From Candidatus Cybelea palsarum (GTDB lineage Bacteria > Vulcanimicrobiota > Vulcanimicrobiia > Vulcanimicrobiales > Vulcanimicrobiaceae), in assembly GCA_003166915.1 (NCBI GenBank), contig PMUK01000094.1, forward strand, positions 1 to 40,066: a stretch of 40,066 bases of DNA, read 5' to 3'. Shown piece after piece: positions 22,811 to 31,280 of this stretch. Position 1 is the stretch's first letter; every line of letters starts with the position of its first letter. A model generated the notes under the pieces. That model did no database searches. It had not been told where the DNA came from and worked only from the letters and a program-made list of their open reading frames with translations. Both the position numbers and the translations under genes were made by a program.

Positions 22811-23489
22811 TAGATGCCAGCTTACAGATCTGCTCGACGACGCCCGCTGCGTCGATGTCGCTGGAATCGATGACGTGCGCGTCGGGCGCCGGCGCGAGCG
22901 GCGAAACCGTTCGGGTTTCGTCGAGGCGATCGCGCTCTTCGATCTCCGCTGCGAGCTTGCGCGCATTTACGTTGATTCCCGACTCTTCGAGTTGCGCGCG
23001 CCGGCGCGCGATGCGCGCTTCCGGCGAAGCGGTCAAATAGATCTTCACCGGCGCGCCGGGCAACACGACGCTCCCGATGTCTCGCCCCGCCATGACGACC
23101 GGCGAGCCTTGCGCAATGTGGCGCTGCGCGCGCACCATCTCCGCGCGCACCTCGGCGTGCGCGGAGACGGCCGAAACGATTGCGGTGACCTCTCTGCTCT
23201 GCAGCGCGGCCTCGTCGAGCTCTTGGCCGCCCGCGGTGATGCGAAATCCCAATGGAGCCGCCTGGTCTACACGCACTTCAATTGGTTGTGCGGCAACGAG
23301 CCGCGCAAGCGCCGCGCCGTTATCGACGTCGGTGCCCGTGCGCAAAGCGAGATACGCGAGCGCACGGTACATCGCACCGGTGTCGAGATAGAGTACGCGC
23401 AAGCGCCGTGCCAAAGCGCGGGCGACCGTCGTCTTCCCGGACGCGGCGGGGCCGTCGATCGCGATCTGGAGCGGCGATTGCGAGCTCAC
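22797..23489 (-). CDS. cmk: Cytidylate kinase
   Basis: A 230-residue nucleoside monophosphate kinase that phosphorylates CMP and dCMP. The P-loop IDGPAASGKTTVARALA sits at the N-terminus, followed by LYLDTGAMYRALAY, the NMP-binding segment, VMAGRDIGSVVLPGAPVKIYLTASPEARIARR and a lid region ERDRLDETRTVSPL. Full length. The GTG start overlaps the vapC stop by 4 bases (GTGA), so it is translationally coupled to a toxin gene. Its last residues (MSS) and stop come from a dispersed repeat. Confidence 0.96.
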   Translation of the reverse strand: MSSQSPLQIAIDGPAASGKTTVARALARRLRVLYLDTGAMYRALAYLALRTGTDVDNGAALARLVAAQPIEVRVDQAAPLGFRITAGGQELDEAALQSREVTAIVSAVSAHAEVRAEMVRAQRHIAQGSPVVMAGRDIGSVVLPGAPVKIYLTASPEARIARRRAQLEESGINVNARKLAAEIEERDRLDETRTVSPLAPAPDAHVIDSSDIDAAGVVEQICKLASRMSS

Positions 23490-23911
23490 CGGCGACGTTT
23501 AGCCGGCTTTCGCGCAAGGCCAAGCCGCCCCGCGACCTCTGCGAGCCGGCGGTCGCGTGTCGCGAGGTAGCCCTTGTAGCGAAGCGCGACGTCCAGATAC
23601 GCCGCGTCGTACACGCTAAGGTCGAACCGATTCGCCAAGGCGAGCGCGCCATGAAAGGAAACGCGCTCGGACGAATCCGCCACGCGAATAGGTAAGCGAG
23701 AAAGCTTTGCTTGAATGGTTTGCGCCTCGACTTCGGTGATTCTGCCACGGCGAAGTGCGTTTCGCAGCCCGTTTTCTATCTCAAAGAGCCACAGCGCCGG
23801 GACCACGGCCCCTTCGGCCCTCACTCTTCTCAGCAACTCCAGTGCCTCGACATCGCTCTCGTCGGCGATCGACCATGAGAGCGCCACGGAGGCGTCCACG
23901 ACCAGCGTCAC
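23486..23911 (-). CDS. vapC: PIN-domain ribonuclease toxin (VapC family)
   Basis: A 141-residue PIN protein, usual VapC length. Acidic metal-binding positions are visible in LVVDASVALSW (Asp near residue 6), LWLFEIENGL (Glu), LSVYDAAYLDVAL (Asp) and LATRDRRLAEVA (Asp). GTG 23911 gives the family-like N-terminus MTLVVDAS and overlaps the antitoxin stop by 4 bases; the longer frame to 23989 adds non-homologous sequence. VapC toxins cut RNA, often tRNA or rRNA. The tail KPAKRRR is very basic. It is followed without gap by cmk. Confidence 0.9.
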   Translation of the reverse strand: MTLVVDASVALSWSIADESDVEALELLRRVRAEGAVVPALWLFEIENGLRNALRRGRITEVEAQTIQAKLSRLPIRVADSSERVSFHGALALANRFDLSVYDAAYLDVALRYKGYLATRDRRLAEVAGRLGLARKPAKRRR

Positions 23912-24147
23912 TCGCGCCGCCCTTCGAGGATTAGTTCGCGCGGGGTCACCTTCCACGGCTTGCGTTGCTTGCTGCGTGCGACGAACCACTCGACCGCGTC
24001 ATCGGCATCCTCGCCCGGCATTTCGATGGGCGCAAGCTGCGCCATCGGGCGGCCCCTCACCTCGATTATGATTCGCTCGCCCGTCGCAGCTCGACGCACC
24101 AGCTCGCCGAGCTGCGCGCGCGCATCGTAAATTCCAATCGCCTTCAT
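23908..24147 (-). CDS. vapB: Phd/YefM-type antitoxin (VapB partner)
   Basis: A 79-residue protein starting MKAIGIYDARAQLGELVRRA, the Phd/YefM DNA-binding fold, followed by GERIIIEVRGRPMAQLAPIE. The C-terminal third (residues about 48-79), rich in charged residues and Trp, is the part expected to wrap and inhibit the toxin. ATG 24147 was chosen over the longer frame to 24198 because the family begins there. It overlaps vapC by 4 bases. A palindrome and promoter lie directly upstream; there is no ribosome-binding site and transcription should begin at or next to the A of the ATG. Confidence 0.9.
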   Translation of the reverse strand: MKAIGIYDARAQLGELVRRAATGERIIIEVRGRPMAQLAPIEMPGEDADDAVEWFVARSKQRKPWKVTPRELILEGRRE

Positions 24148-24149
24148 GT

Positions 24150-24169
24150 GACTAGTATACAGACTAGTC
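24150..24169. promoter_or_regulatory. Palindromic operator upstream of vapB
   Basis: GACTAGT (24150-24156), a 6-base spacer ATACAG, and ACTAGTC (24163-24169) form a perfect inverted repeat. It covers the -10 of the vapB promoter. Antitoxins of this family bind such sites and repress their own operon, so it is the probable VapB/VapBC operator. Confidence 0.7.
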
Positions 24170-24183
24170 GATATTGCGGTCAA
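24154..24183 (-). promoter_or_regulatory. vapBC promoter, predicted leaderless
   Basis: On the minus strand TTGACC (24178-24183) and TATACT (24154-24159) are 18 bases apart. Transcription starting about 7 bases after the -10 falls at 24147, the first base of the vapB ATG. Confidence 0.7.
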
Positions 24184-24258
24184 CGCCCTCGGTTTCAATC
24201 GGCATGCTCAGAACTCTTCCCAGGCGATGCAGCGCGTCCGAAGAACCTTCGAGGACGG

Positions 24259-25584
24259 GTGGCAAGAGCGCAGACGGTCTATTTTTGCTCGGCCTGCGGC
24301 TTTGAATCGCCGCGGTGGCTCGGGCGCTGTCCGCAATGCCAAGCTTGGAACTCATTCGACGAACGCCCCTTCGCCGTCGCACCGCGGGGCGCACGCGCCA
24401 AGCCGGCGGCCGCGCAATCGGCGGCACCTCTGCCTTTGCGCGAGATCGGCTCGGGCGGCGTCACTCGCTTGCGGATGGGCATGCCGGAGTTCGACGCCGT
24501 CTTAGGCGGTGGAACCGTCCCTGGGAGTTTGACGCTCGTCGGCGGACCGCCGGGCGCCGGCAAGTCAACGTTGATGCTGCAGATCGCGGCGCGGCTTGCG
24601 CACAGCGGCGAAGTCGTCTATGTCTGCGGTGAGGAGTCGGCGGCGCAAGTAAAGCTCCGCGCCGATCGCACGCTAGCCACGGGGGCGGAGCCGGCGCTGC
24701 TCGTCTATCCCGAAACGAATCTGCGCGCCGTCCTCGATCGATTGGAGCGGCAGAGACCGCTCGCATTGGTGATCGATTCAATCCAAACGGTCTGGCTCCC
24801 CGAATCGGAAGCCTACGCGGGAAGCATTACGCAGATTCGCGATTGCACGCAAGCGCTGATGGAATATTCAAAGCGCTCGGGCTGCGCGACGTTTATCGTC
24901 GGGCACGTGACCAAAGACGGCGCCATAGCCGGACCGCGTCTGCTCGAGCATCTGGTAGACACGGTGTTGTATTTCGAAGGCGAGACAAACGGCGAGTACC
25001 GCATCCTGCGCGCGTACAAGAACCGCTTCGGTTCCGTCGACGAGATTTGCGTCTTCTCGATGCACGATTCGGGTTTACGCGAAGTCTCGAACCCTTCGGA
25101 ACTCTTTGCGGGCGCCCGTACGCAGCGCCCCAGCGGCTCGTGCGTCGTCGCATCGATCGTCGGTTCGCGTCCCGTGCTCATCGAGGTCCAAGCACTGGTC
25201 GGCGAAGCCAGCTACGGCACGCCGCGACGCCTGGCCAACAATCTCGACCAGCAGCGGCTCGCCATGATTCTCGCGGTATTGGAGCGGCGAGCGGGCTTTT
25301 TACTCGGGACACACGACGTTTACGCTTCGGTGGCCGGCGGGCTGCGGGTCGGGGAGCCTGCGGCGGATCTAGGAATCGCCTTGGCTATTGCTTCGTCGTT
25401 TCGCAATGCAGCGGTGCCGTCGGACATCGCCGTTTTCGGCGAACTGGGGTTATCCGGCGAGGTTCGCGCCGTCGGCGGGGCCGAGCGGCGCGAAGCCGAG
25501 GCCCGCAAACTCGGCTACACCCACGTTATCTCCCCAGCGAATACCGGCGACATCGTCGCCGCGATCCAAACATGCCTTGGTTAG
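24259..25584 (+). CDS. radA: DNA repair protein RadA (Sms)
   Basis: A 441-residue RecA-like helicase that helps branch migration during recombination. The N-terminal zinc finger is FCSACG and CPQCQAW, then come the Walker A GGPPGAGKST (about 95-104), the RadA motif YKNRFGSVDE, and a C-terminal Lon-like domain with VYASVAGGLRVGEPAADLGIALAIASS. GTG 24259 gives the expected start just before the zinc finger, with GAGG 4 bases upstream. The frame upstream to 23965 crosses the vapB operator and is not coding. It is divergent from vapB; a radA promoter was not identified in the 111-base gap. Confidence 0.96.
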   Translation: MARAQTVYFCSACGFESPRWLGRCPQCQAWNSFDERPFAVAPRGARAKPAAAQSAAPLPLREIGSGGVTRLRMGMPEFDAVLGGGTVPGSLTLVGGPPGAGKSTLMLQIAARLAHSGEVVYVCGEESAAQVKLRADRTLATGAEPALLVYPETNLRAVLDRLERQRPLALVIDSIQTVWLPESEAYAGSITQIRDCTQALMEYSKRSGCATFIVGHVTKDGAIAGPRLLEHLVDTVLYFEGETNGEYRILRAYKNRFGSVDEICVFSMHDSGLREVSNPSELFAGARTQRPSGSCVVASIVGSRPVLIEVQALVGEASYGTPRRLANNLDQQRLAMILAVLERRAGFLLGTHDVYASVAGGLRVGEPAADLGIALAIASSFRNAAVPSDIAVFGELGLSGEVRAVGGAERREAEARKLGYTHVISPANTGDIVAAIQTCLG

Positions 25585-25587
25585 CTC

Positions 25588-26403
25588 ATGTTCTTTGAGA
25601 TCGTGCCGAATCTTTCGGAAGGCCGCAACGCGGCGATGATCGACGCGGCGATTGCGGCGGTCGAAGCGACCGGCGCGCGCGTCTTGAATCGGAGCAGCGA
25701 CGCCGTCCATCATCGCAGCGTTCTGACGATCGCCGGCTCGGAAGCGGCGATCCTCAATGCGTCGGTCGCGCTCGCCGGCGTCGCCCTCGAGCGCATCGAC
25801 CTAAGGAGCCACTCGGGCGTGCACCCGCGCATCGGCGCGCTCGACGTCCTGCCCTTCGTTCCGCTAAAGGGCGCGACTCTGGAAGACGCCGCCGCGCTGG
25901 CACACCGAGCGGGCGCCGAAATTTGGCGACGCTACCGCGTACCTTCCTACTATTACGGCGCGGCGGCGCGAGCGCCCGAACGACAGCCTCTGCCGGCGAT
26001 TCGGCGCAACACCGACTGGCTGCCGGACGAAGGTGACGTTTCCCGCCATGCAAGCGCCGGAGCAATTGCGATTGGAGCCCGAGACGTCCTCATCGCGTTT
26101 AATATCGAGCTGGCTACCACCGATCTTCCAGCGGTCCGTACGATTGCTCGGGCGATTCGCGAACGCGACGGGGGCCTGCGCTCGCTGCGCGCCCTTGCCT
26201 TGCCGCGCGGCGACGATTGCGTGCAGGTCTCGCTCAACGTTACGGACTATGCTGCAACGCCGCTCTATCGCGTCGTGGAACTGGTTCGCGACCTCGCCGC
26301 CGAACGCGGAATCGAAGTGCTCGGCTGCGAGCTTATCGGCTGCCTTCCCCTGGCCGCGGTCGAAGCTGCCGCGGCATATTATTTGGGAGTCACGACGCTG
26401 TGA
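25588..26403 (+). CDS. ftcD: Glutamate formimidoyltransferase (FtcD N-terminal domain only)
   Basis: A 271-residue protein equal to the transferase part of FtcD: it opens MFFEIVPNLSEGRN and contains NRSSDAVHHRSVLTIAG, SGVHPRIGALDVLPFVP, YYYGAAARAPER, GARDVLIAFNIEL and VSLNVTDYAATPLYRVVELV. The cyclodeaminase half is missing. No histidine-degradation gene is nearby. Stand-alone forms of this family have been shown in some bacteria to replace 5-formyltetrahydrofolate cycloligase, so a folate-repair role is as likely as histidine breakdown. It begins 3 bases after radA and its stop overlaps the next start (GTGA). Confidence 0.9.
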   Translation: MFFEIVPNLSEGRNAAMIDAAIAAVEATGARVLNRSSDAVHHRSVLTIAGSEAAILNASVALAGVALERIDLRSHSGVHPRIGALDVLPFVPLKGATLEDAAALAHRAGAEIWRRYRVPSYYYGAAARAPERQPLPAIRRNTDWLPDEGDVSRHASAGAIAIGARDVLIAFNIELATTDLPAVRTIARAIRERDGGLRSLRALALPRGDDCVQVSLNVTDYAATPLYRVVELVRDLAAERGIEVLGCELIGCLPLAAVEAAAAYYLGVTTL

Positions 26404-29084
26404 AAATGAGAACGACGCTGTTAGCGCTGCTCCTTGGGCTTTGCGCGACACAGGCCGCGCCCGCGCAAAATGGTCCGGGCGATGCAGGAATCTTCACGAC
26501 AACGCTGCGCAATGGGCTGCGAGTCGTCGTCGTCGAGGATCGAGCGGCTCCGGTCGTCCAAACGGCTATGTGGTACGGTTTCGGCTCGCTGCAAGAGACG
26601 CCGGGCAAGACCGGCTTGGCGCACGCGCTCGAACACATGATGTTTCGTGGAACGCCGGAAATCTCGTCGGGCGGCCTCGACGACGTGGTTGCTCGTCTGG
26701 GCGCGCAGATGAACGGCGAGACGAACTACGATTACACGCAGTTCTACTTCGAAATGCCCGCCGATAAGCTGGATGTGACGCTCGCGATCGAGTCCAACCG
26801 GATGCAGCACGCGTCCCTGAGCGCTGCCGGCTGGGCAATCGAACGCAGTGCCGTCCTTAACGAAATCGACGGCGATGCCAGCTCGCCGTTCTTTAACCTG
26901 CTCTCGCGCGTTCGCGCCGCCGCTTTCCCCGGCCAACCGGCGGGCCGCACGCCGCTGGGCGAACGCAGCGACGTCGCACGGGCGACCGTCGCGGATATCG
27001 CTCGCTACTACGACGAGTGGTACGCGCCCAACAACGCGACCTTGGTCATCGCCGGAGACGTCGACCATGTGACGGCCTTTGCCAAGGCGCAGCGCTTCTT
27101 CGGTGCGATTCCTTCTAAGAAGCTGCCGGTGTGGTCGGAACTCAATCCTAAGCCGGCGCCCGAAACGACCGTCGAAGCACAGTTTCCCTTCCCATTCGAG
27201 ATTCTCGATCTGGCATACGCGATTCCCGGCGACACGCAGCACGGGGAGCCGGCGATCAGCACGCTAGCAACGCTGCTCGAGAATCAGCGTTCTCCTTTCT
27301 ATAAAGCGCTGATTGCGAGCAACATCGCGCTGGCGATCGAAACGGACGCCGATACGCAGCTCAAAGGCGGTCTGCTCCACGTCTTCATCGTTCTCAACCC
27401 AGGCCATGTGAGCAGCGAAGCTGCATCCGTCTTTGCAACGACGCTCGGGTCCGTGCTCCGCAACGGTTTCGATCCGGATCTCGTCGTCGCGGCGAAACGC
27501 TTAACGATCGCGGAACGGCTCTACGACTCGGATTCTATCGACGGCATCGGCGATCTCGCCGGCTATACGTACGGCATCGTTCACGAAAAGGTGGCCGACG
27601 AGGACCGCCGCCTCGCGGCGCTAACCGGCGACGATCTCCTCGCCGCCGCGCGCAAATATTTGAGCCGTCCGACTGTCGTCGGCCATCTAAGGCCCAACGA
27701 CAGTCCGCCAAAAGGCAACTCTCAGAAGAGTACTTCCGAGGCCAGCGACGATTTCTCCAAACGCATTCCGAACGGACCAATCGTCGAACCCCGCTGGATC
27801 GCCAAGGCCGTCGAAACACCGACGACCGTGCGCAGCACGCTGGCACCGGTCGAGTTCACGCTGGCTAACGGGTTGCGCGTCATCGTGCAACGCAAAACCG
27901 ACCATCCTACGGTCGTTATCAAAGGTACGATCGCGAGCTCCCCTTCCTTCGAGCCGCTTGGGCAGGAGGGCGTTGCGCGGCTCGCCTCGGCGGTCGCCGA
28001 TTACGGCAGCGCCGCGTACCCGTTCGCACAACGCCGCAAAGCCACCGACGAGATGGGCGTCTTCGCCGAAACGGGACAAGATTTTTCGGCGACGGCGCAG
28101 ACGCGCGATTTCGAGCGAGTTGTGACGATCTTGGCCGACGGCGAAGCGCATCCAACTTTTGAGGATCCCTGGCTGAGCGTCGAGCGATCGCAGCTCGCCA
28201 ATGGTTTGCAATCGGAGGGCCAGATCTCCGGCGTGTTGATCGATCGCGCGTATAACCGCCTCCTCTTGGCCGGCGCAGATCCGGCCTTGCGTCTGCCGAC
28301 CGCGCAGAGCGTCTCGGCGATTACGCGCGCGGATTTGCTGGCATACGCCGCAGCCTATTGGCGCCCGGATCTGACGACGATCTCCGTGGTCGGCGACCTT
28401 TCGCCGGAGCGCGTGCGCTCGGCGCTCGAAGCGAGCTTCGGATCATGGCGCGCCACGGGGCCGAAGCCCGACGCGCATTTGATGGCGATCCCGCCGGCGT
28501 CGGGCGGGCACGACTATATCGGCACCGCGGCCAATCAGGTCTTCATTCGGCTCGGCCAACCGGCGCTCTCGCGGTCGAACGAAGATTACGATACTCTTGC
28601 CGTGCTCAATCAAATCTTGGGCGGCGCCGGCGCTTTTGAATCCAGACTCTGGCAAGAACTGCGACAAAAACGCGGCCTCGTCTACAGCGTCGACAGTTCC
28701 CTCGAAGCCGGCGCGGACCGCGGCGATTTGCGAGTTGAGCTCAACACCTCGCCGGAGCGAGTCGTTGAAGCCGTCGGTATCGTTCGGCAAGAGCTGCGCC
28801 GCCTCCAGGACGAACCCGTTTCGGCCACGGAACTCCAAGAAGCCAAAGTACGTCTGATTGGCAACGCGCTTTTGGAGGAAGCTTCAACGGTGGGGCAGGC
28901 CAAACAACTTCTCGACATCGCGGTCCTTCGTCTGCCGCCCGACTACTACCGAACGCTCAACGAGCGCTTTGCGCGCATTACTTCCGCAGACGTGCAGCGC
29001 GTCGCGCGCGCGTACCTGCGGCCCCAGAGTTTGGTCGAAGTCTATGCCGGTCCGTCGGGACCGTGGGCGATGCACGCGCTATGA
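26400..29084 (+). CDS. Exported M16 family zinc peptidase, two fused modules
   Basis: An 894-residue protein with a signal peptide (MRTTLLALLLGLCATQAAPAQ after a V-K start) and two M16 halves. The first half has the inverted zinc motif H75-A-L-E78-H79 and a later Glu in LNEIDGD, so it should be catalytic. The second half, from about FTLANGLRVIV (residue near 485), has no HxxEH and keeps the LRQKRGLVYSVDSSL substrate-binding signature, as in non-catalytic M16 partners. Similar proteins degrade peptides in the periplasm. GTG 26400 overlaps the ftcD stop and has GGGAG 10 bases upstream; ATG 26406 is an alternative. The frame back to 26217 overlaps ftcD and is not used. Confidence 0.92.
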   Translation: MKMRTTLLALLLGLCATQAAPAQNGPGDAGIFTTTLRNGLRVVVVEDRAAPVVQTAMWYGFGSLQETPGKTGLAHALEHMMFRGTPEISSGGLDDVVARLGAQMNGETNYDYTQFYFEMPADKLDVTLAIESNRMQHASLSAAGWAIERSAVLNEIDGDASSPFFNLLSRVRAAAFPGQPAGRTPLGERSDVARATVADIARYYDEWYAPNNATLVIAGDVDHVTAFAKAQRFFGAIPSKKLPVWSELNPKPAPETTVEAQFPFPFEILDLAYAIPGDTQHGEPAISTLATLLENQRSPFYKALIASNIALAIETDADTQLKGGLLHVFIVLNPGHVSSEAASVFATTLGSVLRNGFDPDLVVAAKRLTIAERLYDSDSIDGIGDLAGYTYGIVHEKVADEDRRLAALTGDDLLAAARKYLSRPTVVGHLRPNDSPPKGNSQKSTSEASDDFSKRIPNGPIVEPRWIAKAVETPTTVRSTLAPVEFTLANGLRVIVQRKTDHPTVVIKGTIASSPSFEPLGQEGVARLASAVADYGSAAYPFAQRRKATDEMGVFAETGQDFSATAQTRDFERVVTILADGEAHPTFEDPWLSVERSQLANGLQSEGQISGVLIDRAYNRLLLAGADPALRLPTAQSVSAITRADLLAYAAAYWRPDLTTISVVGDLSPERVRSALEASFGSWRATGPKPDAHLMAIPPASGGHDYIGTAANQVFIRLGQPALSRSNEDYDTLAVLNQILGGAGAFESRLWQELRQKRGLVYSVDSSLEAGADRGDLRVELNTSPERVVEAVGIVRQELRRLQDEPVSATELQEAKVRLIGNALLEEASTVGQAKQLLDIAVLRLPPDYYRTLNERFARITSADVQRVARAYLRPQSLVEVYAGPSGPWAMHAL

Positions 29085-30466
29085 TCGAGACGATCAACCC
29101 GGCGACCGGCGAGGTGATCGAGCGCATTGCGCCGATGGAGGCCCCGCAGATAGAGATGAAGCTCGCAGAGGCTGCCCGCGGGGCGCTGCGATGGGCGCGC
29201 GAGGATTTTTCCGGGCGCGGGAGTTTGCTGCGAGCCGTAGCCGCTCGTTTTCGCTTGGAGCGCGAAGCGCTCGCGACCACGGCCGTGCGCGAGATGGGCA
29301 AGCCGCTCGCCCAGGCGCGCGCTGAGATCGACAAATGCGCTTGGGCGCTCGAGTATTTTGCCGAGCATGGCGAAGCGCTACTCTCCGCACAAATCGCTCC
29401 GTCCTCGGCCGCGCGAAGCTACGTCGCGTTTCGGCCGCTCGGCGTACTGCTGGCAATCATGCCATGGAACTTTCCATACTGGCAGGTCATTCGCGCGGCT
29501 GCCCCAGCGTTGATGGCAGGCAACGTCGTACTGCTTAAGCACGCGACGAACACCACCCGGTGCGCGCTGGAGATCGAACGCGTCTTCAACGAGACCGGCG
29601 CGCCGGAAGGGTGCTTCGGGACGCTGCTGATTCCGGGAAAGGAGATGAGCAAGATCGTCGCCGATGCGCGGATTGCCGCCGTTACACTCACCGGAAGCGA
29701 GGACGCCGGCGTCTCGGTCGCGCGCACGGCGGGCGAGAATTTAAAAAAGTGCGTACTCGAGCTCGGCGGCTCCGATGCATTTGTGGTTCTCTCCGACGCG
29801 GATCTTGAAGCGGCGGCGAAAACGGCGGTGACCGCGCGCTTTCAGAACAATGGCGAGAGCTGCATCGCGGCCAAGCGCTTCATCGTCGAGGACTCCGTCT
29901 ACGACGACTTTCTGTCGCGCTTCGCAGAGCTGGCTGCGGCGCAAATCGTAGGGGATCCGATGGAGGAACGCGTGCAGCTCGGGCCTTGCGCGCGCGACGA
30001 TCTTCGTACAGCGGTGCACGAGCAGGTCTCCGGAACGATCGAGTGCGGCGCGCGCTTGGTTACGGGCGGACGATCGATCGATCGTGCGGGTTTCTTTTAC
30101 GAACCCACCGTCGTCGCCGGCGTTCTACCCGGCATGCGCATGTTCGACGAAGAGGTCTTTGGGCCGGCCGCAGCCGTCGTGCGCGCGAACGATCTCGAGC
30201 ACGCGTTGGAGCTTGCCAACGCATCGCGCTTCGGACTCGGCGCGAACCTATGGACGCGCGATATCGCCCTCGCCGAGGAGCTCGCTGGACGAATCGAAGC
30301 GGGCAACGTCTTCATCAACGGCATGGTGGCCAGCGATCCGCGCTTACCGTTCGGCGGCGTCAAGAAGAGCGGCTACGGCCGCGAGCTCTCCTCGTTCGGT
30401 ATCCACGAGTTCGTCAATATTCAAACCGTCTGGATTGGCTCAACGGTCAGCGCGGCTCGTTCTTAA
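29081..30466 (+). CDS. NAD(P)-dependent aldehyde dehydrogenase, succinate-semialdehyde type
   Basis: A 461-residue ALDH. It begins METINPATGEVI-like (MIETINPATGEVIERIAP) and has the cofactor-binding IMPWNFPYWQVIRAAAPAL, TLTGSEDAG, the general base E227 in ELGGSDAF and the catalytic C261 in NNGESCIAAKRFIV. NESC/GQ-type contexts and FINGMVASDPRLPFGGVKKSGYGRELS resemble the Sad/YneI group that oxidises succinate semialdehyde, but the substrate is not certain. Its ATG overlaps the M16 stop by 4 bases. The 3' end overlaps the convergent cyclophilin gene by 20 bases. Confidence 0.93.
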   Translation: MIETINPATGEVIERIAPMEAPQIEMKLAEAARGALRWAREDFSGRGSLLRAVAARFRLEREALATTAVREMGKPLAQARAEIDKCAWALEYFAEHGEALLSAQIAPSSAARSYVAFRPLGVLLAIMPWNFPYWQVIRAAAPALMAGNVVLLKHATNTTRCALEIERVFNETGAPEGCFGTLLIPGKEMSKIVADARIAAVTLTGSEDAGVSVARTAGENLKKCVLELGGSDAFVVLSDADLEAAAKTAVTARFQNNGESCIAAKRFIVEDSVYDDFLSRFAELAAAQIVGDPMEERVQLGPCARDDLRTAVHEQVSGTIECGARLVTGGRSIDRAGFFYEPTVVAGVLPGMRMFDEEVFGPAAAVVRANDLEHALELANASRFGLGANLWTRDIALAEELAGRIEAGNVFINGMVASDPRLPFGGVKKSGYGRELSSFGIHEFVNIQTVWIGSTVSAARS

Positions 30467-30932
30467 CGCTGATCATCGCGTCCCCTCGCTTGATCGCGTC
30501 GAGCGCCTCGAAACCTTCGGTCATCTGGCCGAAAACCGTATACTTCCCATTGAGGAAAGACGCGTCGCCGAGGCAGATGTAAAACTGCGAACCCGCTGAG
30601 TCGGGCTGGGAGCTGCGCGCCATTGCGACGGCCCCACGCACGTGCGGCCGCGCGTTGAACTCCGCTTTGAGGTTGTAGCCAGGCCCTCCCGTTCCGTCGC
30701 CCTTCGGGTCGCCACCTTGGACGACGAATCCAGGTTCGACCCGGTGGAACTTAAGGCCATCGTAAAATCCTGCATCCGCGAGCTTCATGAACGCCGCGCA
30801 ATGAAGCGGTGCGTCGTCAGGAAAGAGGCGGAAGACGATGTCGCCGTGCGCGGTTGTAATTCGCACTTGCGAGCGACTCGCACGTTCGGTGTACTCTTTT
30901 ATTTCAGATGCTTGCGGCGGAGCGTGTGCCAT
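30447..30932 (-). CDS. Cyclophilin-type peptidyl-prolyl cis-trans isomerase
   Basis: A 161-residue single-domain cyclophilin that speeds prolyl bond isomerisation. Visible marks are GDIVFRLFPDDAPLHCAAFMKLA, the catalytic FHRVEPGFVVQGGDPKGDGTGGPG, MARSSQPDSAGSQFYICLGD and YTVFGQMTEGFEALD. No signal peptide, so cytoplasmic. ATG 30932 has GAAAGG about 5 bases upstream; an upstream ATG at 30950 would add six residues across that site. It is convergent with the aldehyde dehydrogenase and divergent from the LEA-like gene. Confidence 0.94.
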   Translation of the reverse strand: MAHAPPQASEIKEYTERASRSQVRITTAHGDIVFRLFPDDAPLHCAAFMKLADAGFYDGLKFHRVEPGFVVQGGDPKGDGTGGPGYNLKAEFNARPHVRGAVAMARSSQPDSAGSQFYICLGDASFLNGKYTVFGQMTEGFEALDAIKRGDAMISVKNEPR

Positions 30933-31003
30933 ACGGCCTTTCTTCCTCAATTCGGAAAGCGAACCATTCCTGGGTTCGGCCGTTTGGGTATCGCTGCCGC
31001 GGG

Positions 31004-31009
31004 TATACT
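31004..31009 (+). promoter_or_regulatory. Probable -10 element of the LEA-like gene
   Basis: TATACT at 31004-31009, 31 bases before the TTG start codon, is the only strong -10-like hexamer in the gap. No convincing -35 lies at 16-18 bases, so it may depend on an activator or another sigma factor. Confidence 0.35.
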
Positions 31010-31040
31010 TGCCGCGTCACACGTCATAGGAGGCGAGAAC

Positions 31041-31280
31041 TTGAGCAAAGATCCGACCGACAAGGTGTCCGACGCCATAAAGCATACCGTCGACGACGTC
31101 AAAGATTCCGTTCACGAGGGCCAGCACCGCTCCGCGGCCGACTTGGAAAAAGCCAAGCGCGAAGCGCTCGGCGACGAGCTTACGCCGTCAGAAAAGGTGG
31201 GCTCGGCTCTCAATGAGGCGAAGCACCGGACCGAGGCAGAGATCGACGCTGCGAAGCGCAACATCCGCGACAAAACGTAG
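31041..31280 (+). CDS. Small LEA-like/CsbD-like hydrophilic protein
   Basis: A 79-residue protein rich in Lys, Glu, Asp and Ala with no cysteine and almost no aromatic residues. It holds two related segments, KVSDAIKHTVDDVKDSVHE and KVGSALNEAKHRTEAEID, that would form amphipathic helices, the pattern of LEA-like or YtxH/CsbD-like stress proteins. I do not recognise a specific family. The TTG start at 31041 is supported by a perfect AGGAGG 7 bases upstream; the frame further upstream to 30642 is antisense to the cyclophilin gene. A stress or desiccation role is inference. Confidence 0.75.
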   Translation: MSKDPTDKVSDAIKHTVDDVKDSVHEGQHRSAADLEKAKREALGDELTPSEKVGSALNEAKHRTEAEIDAAKRNIRDKT

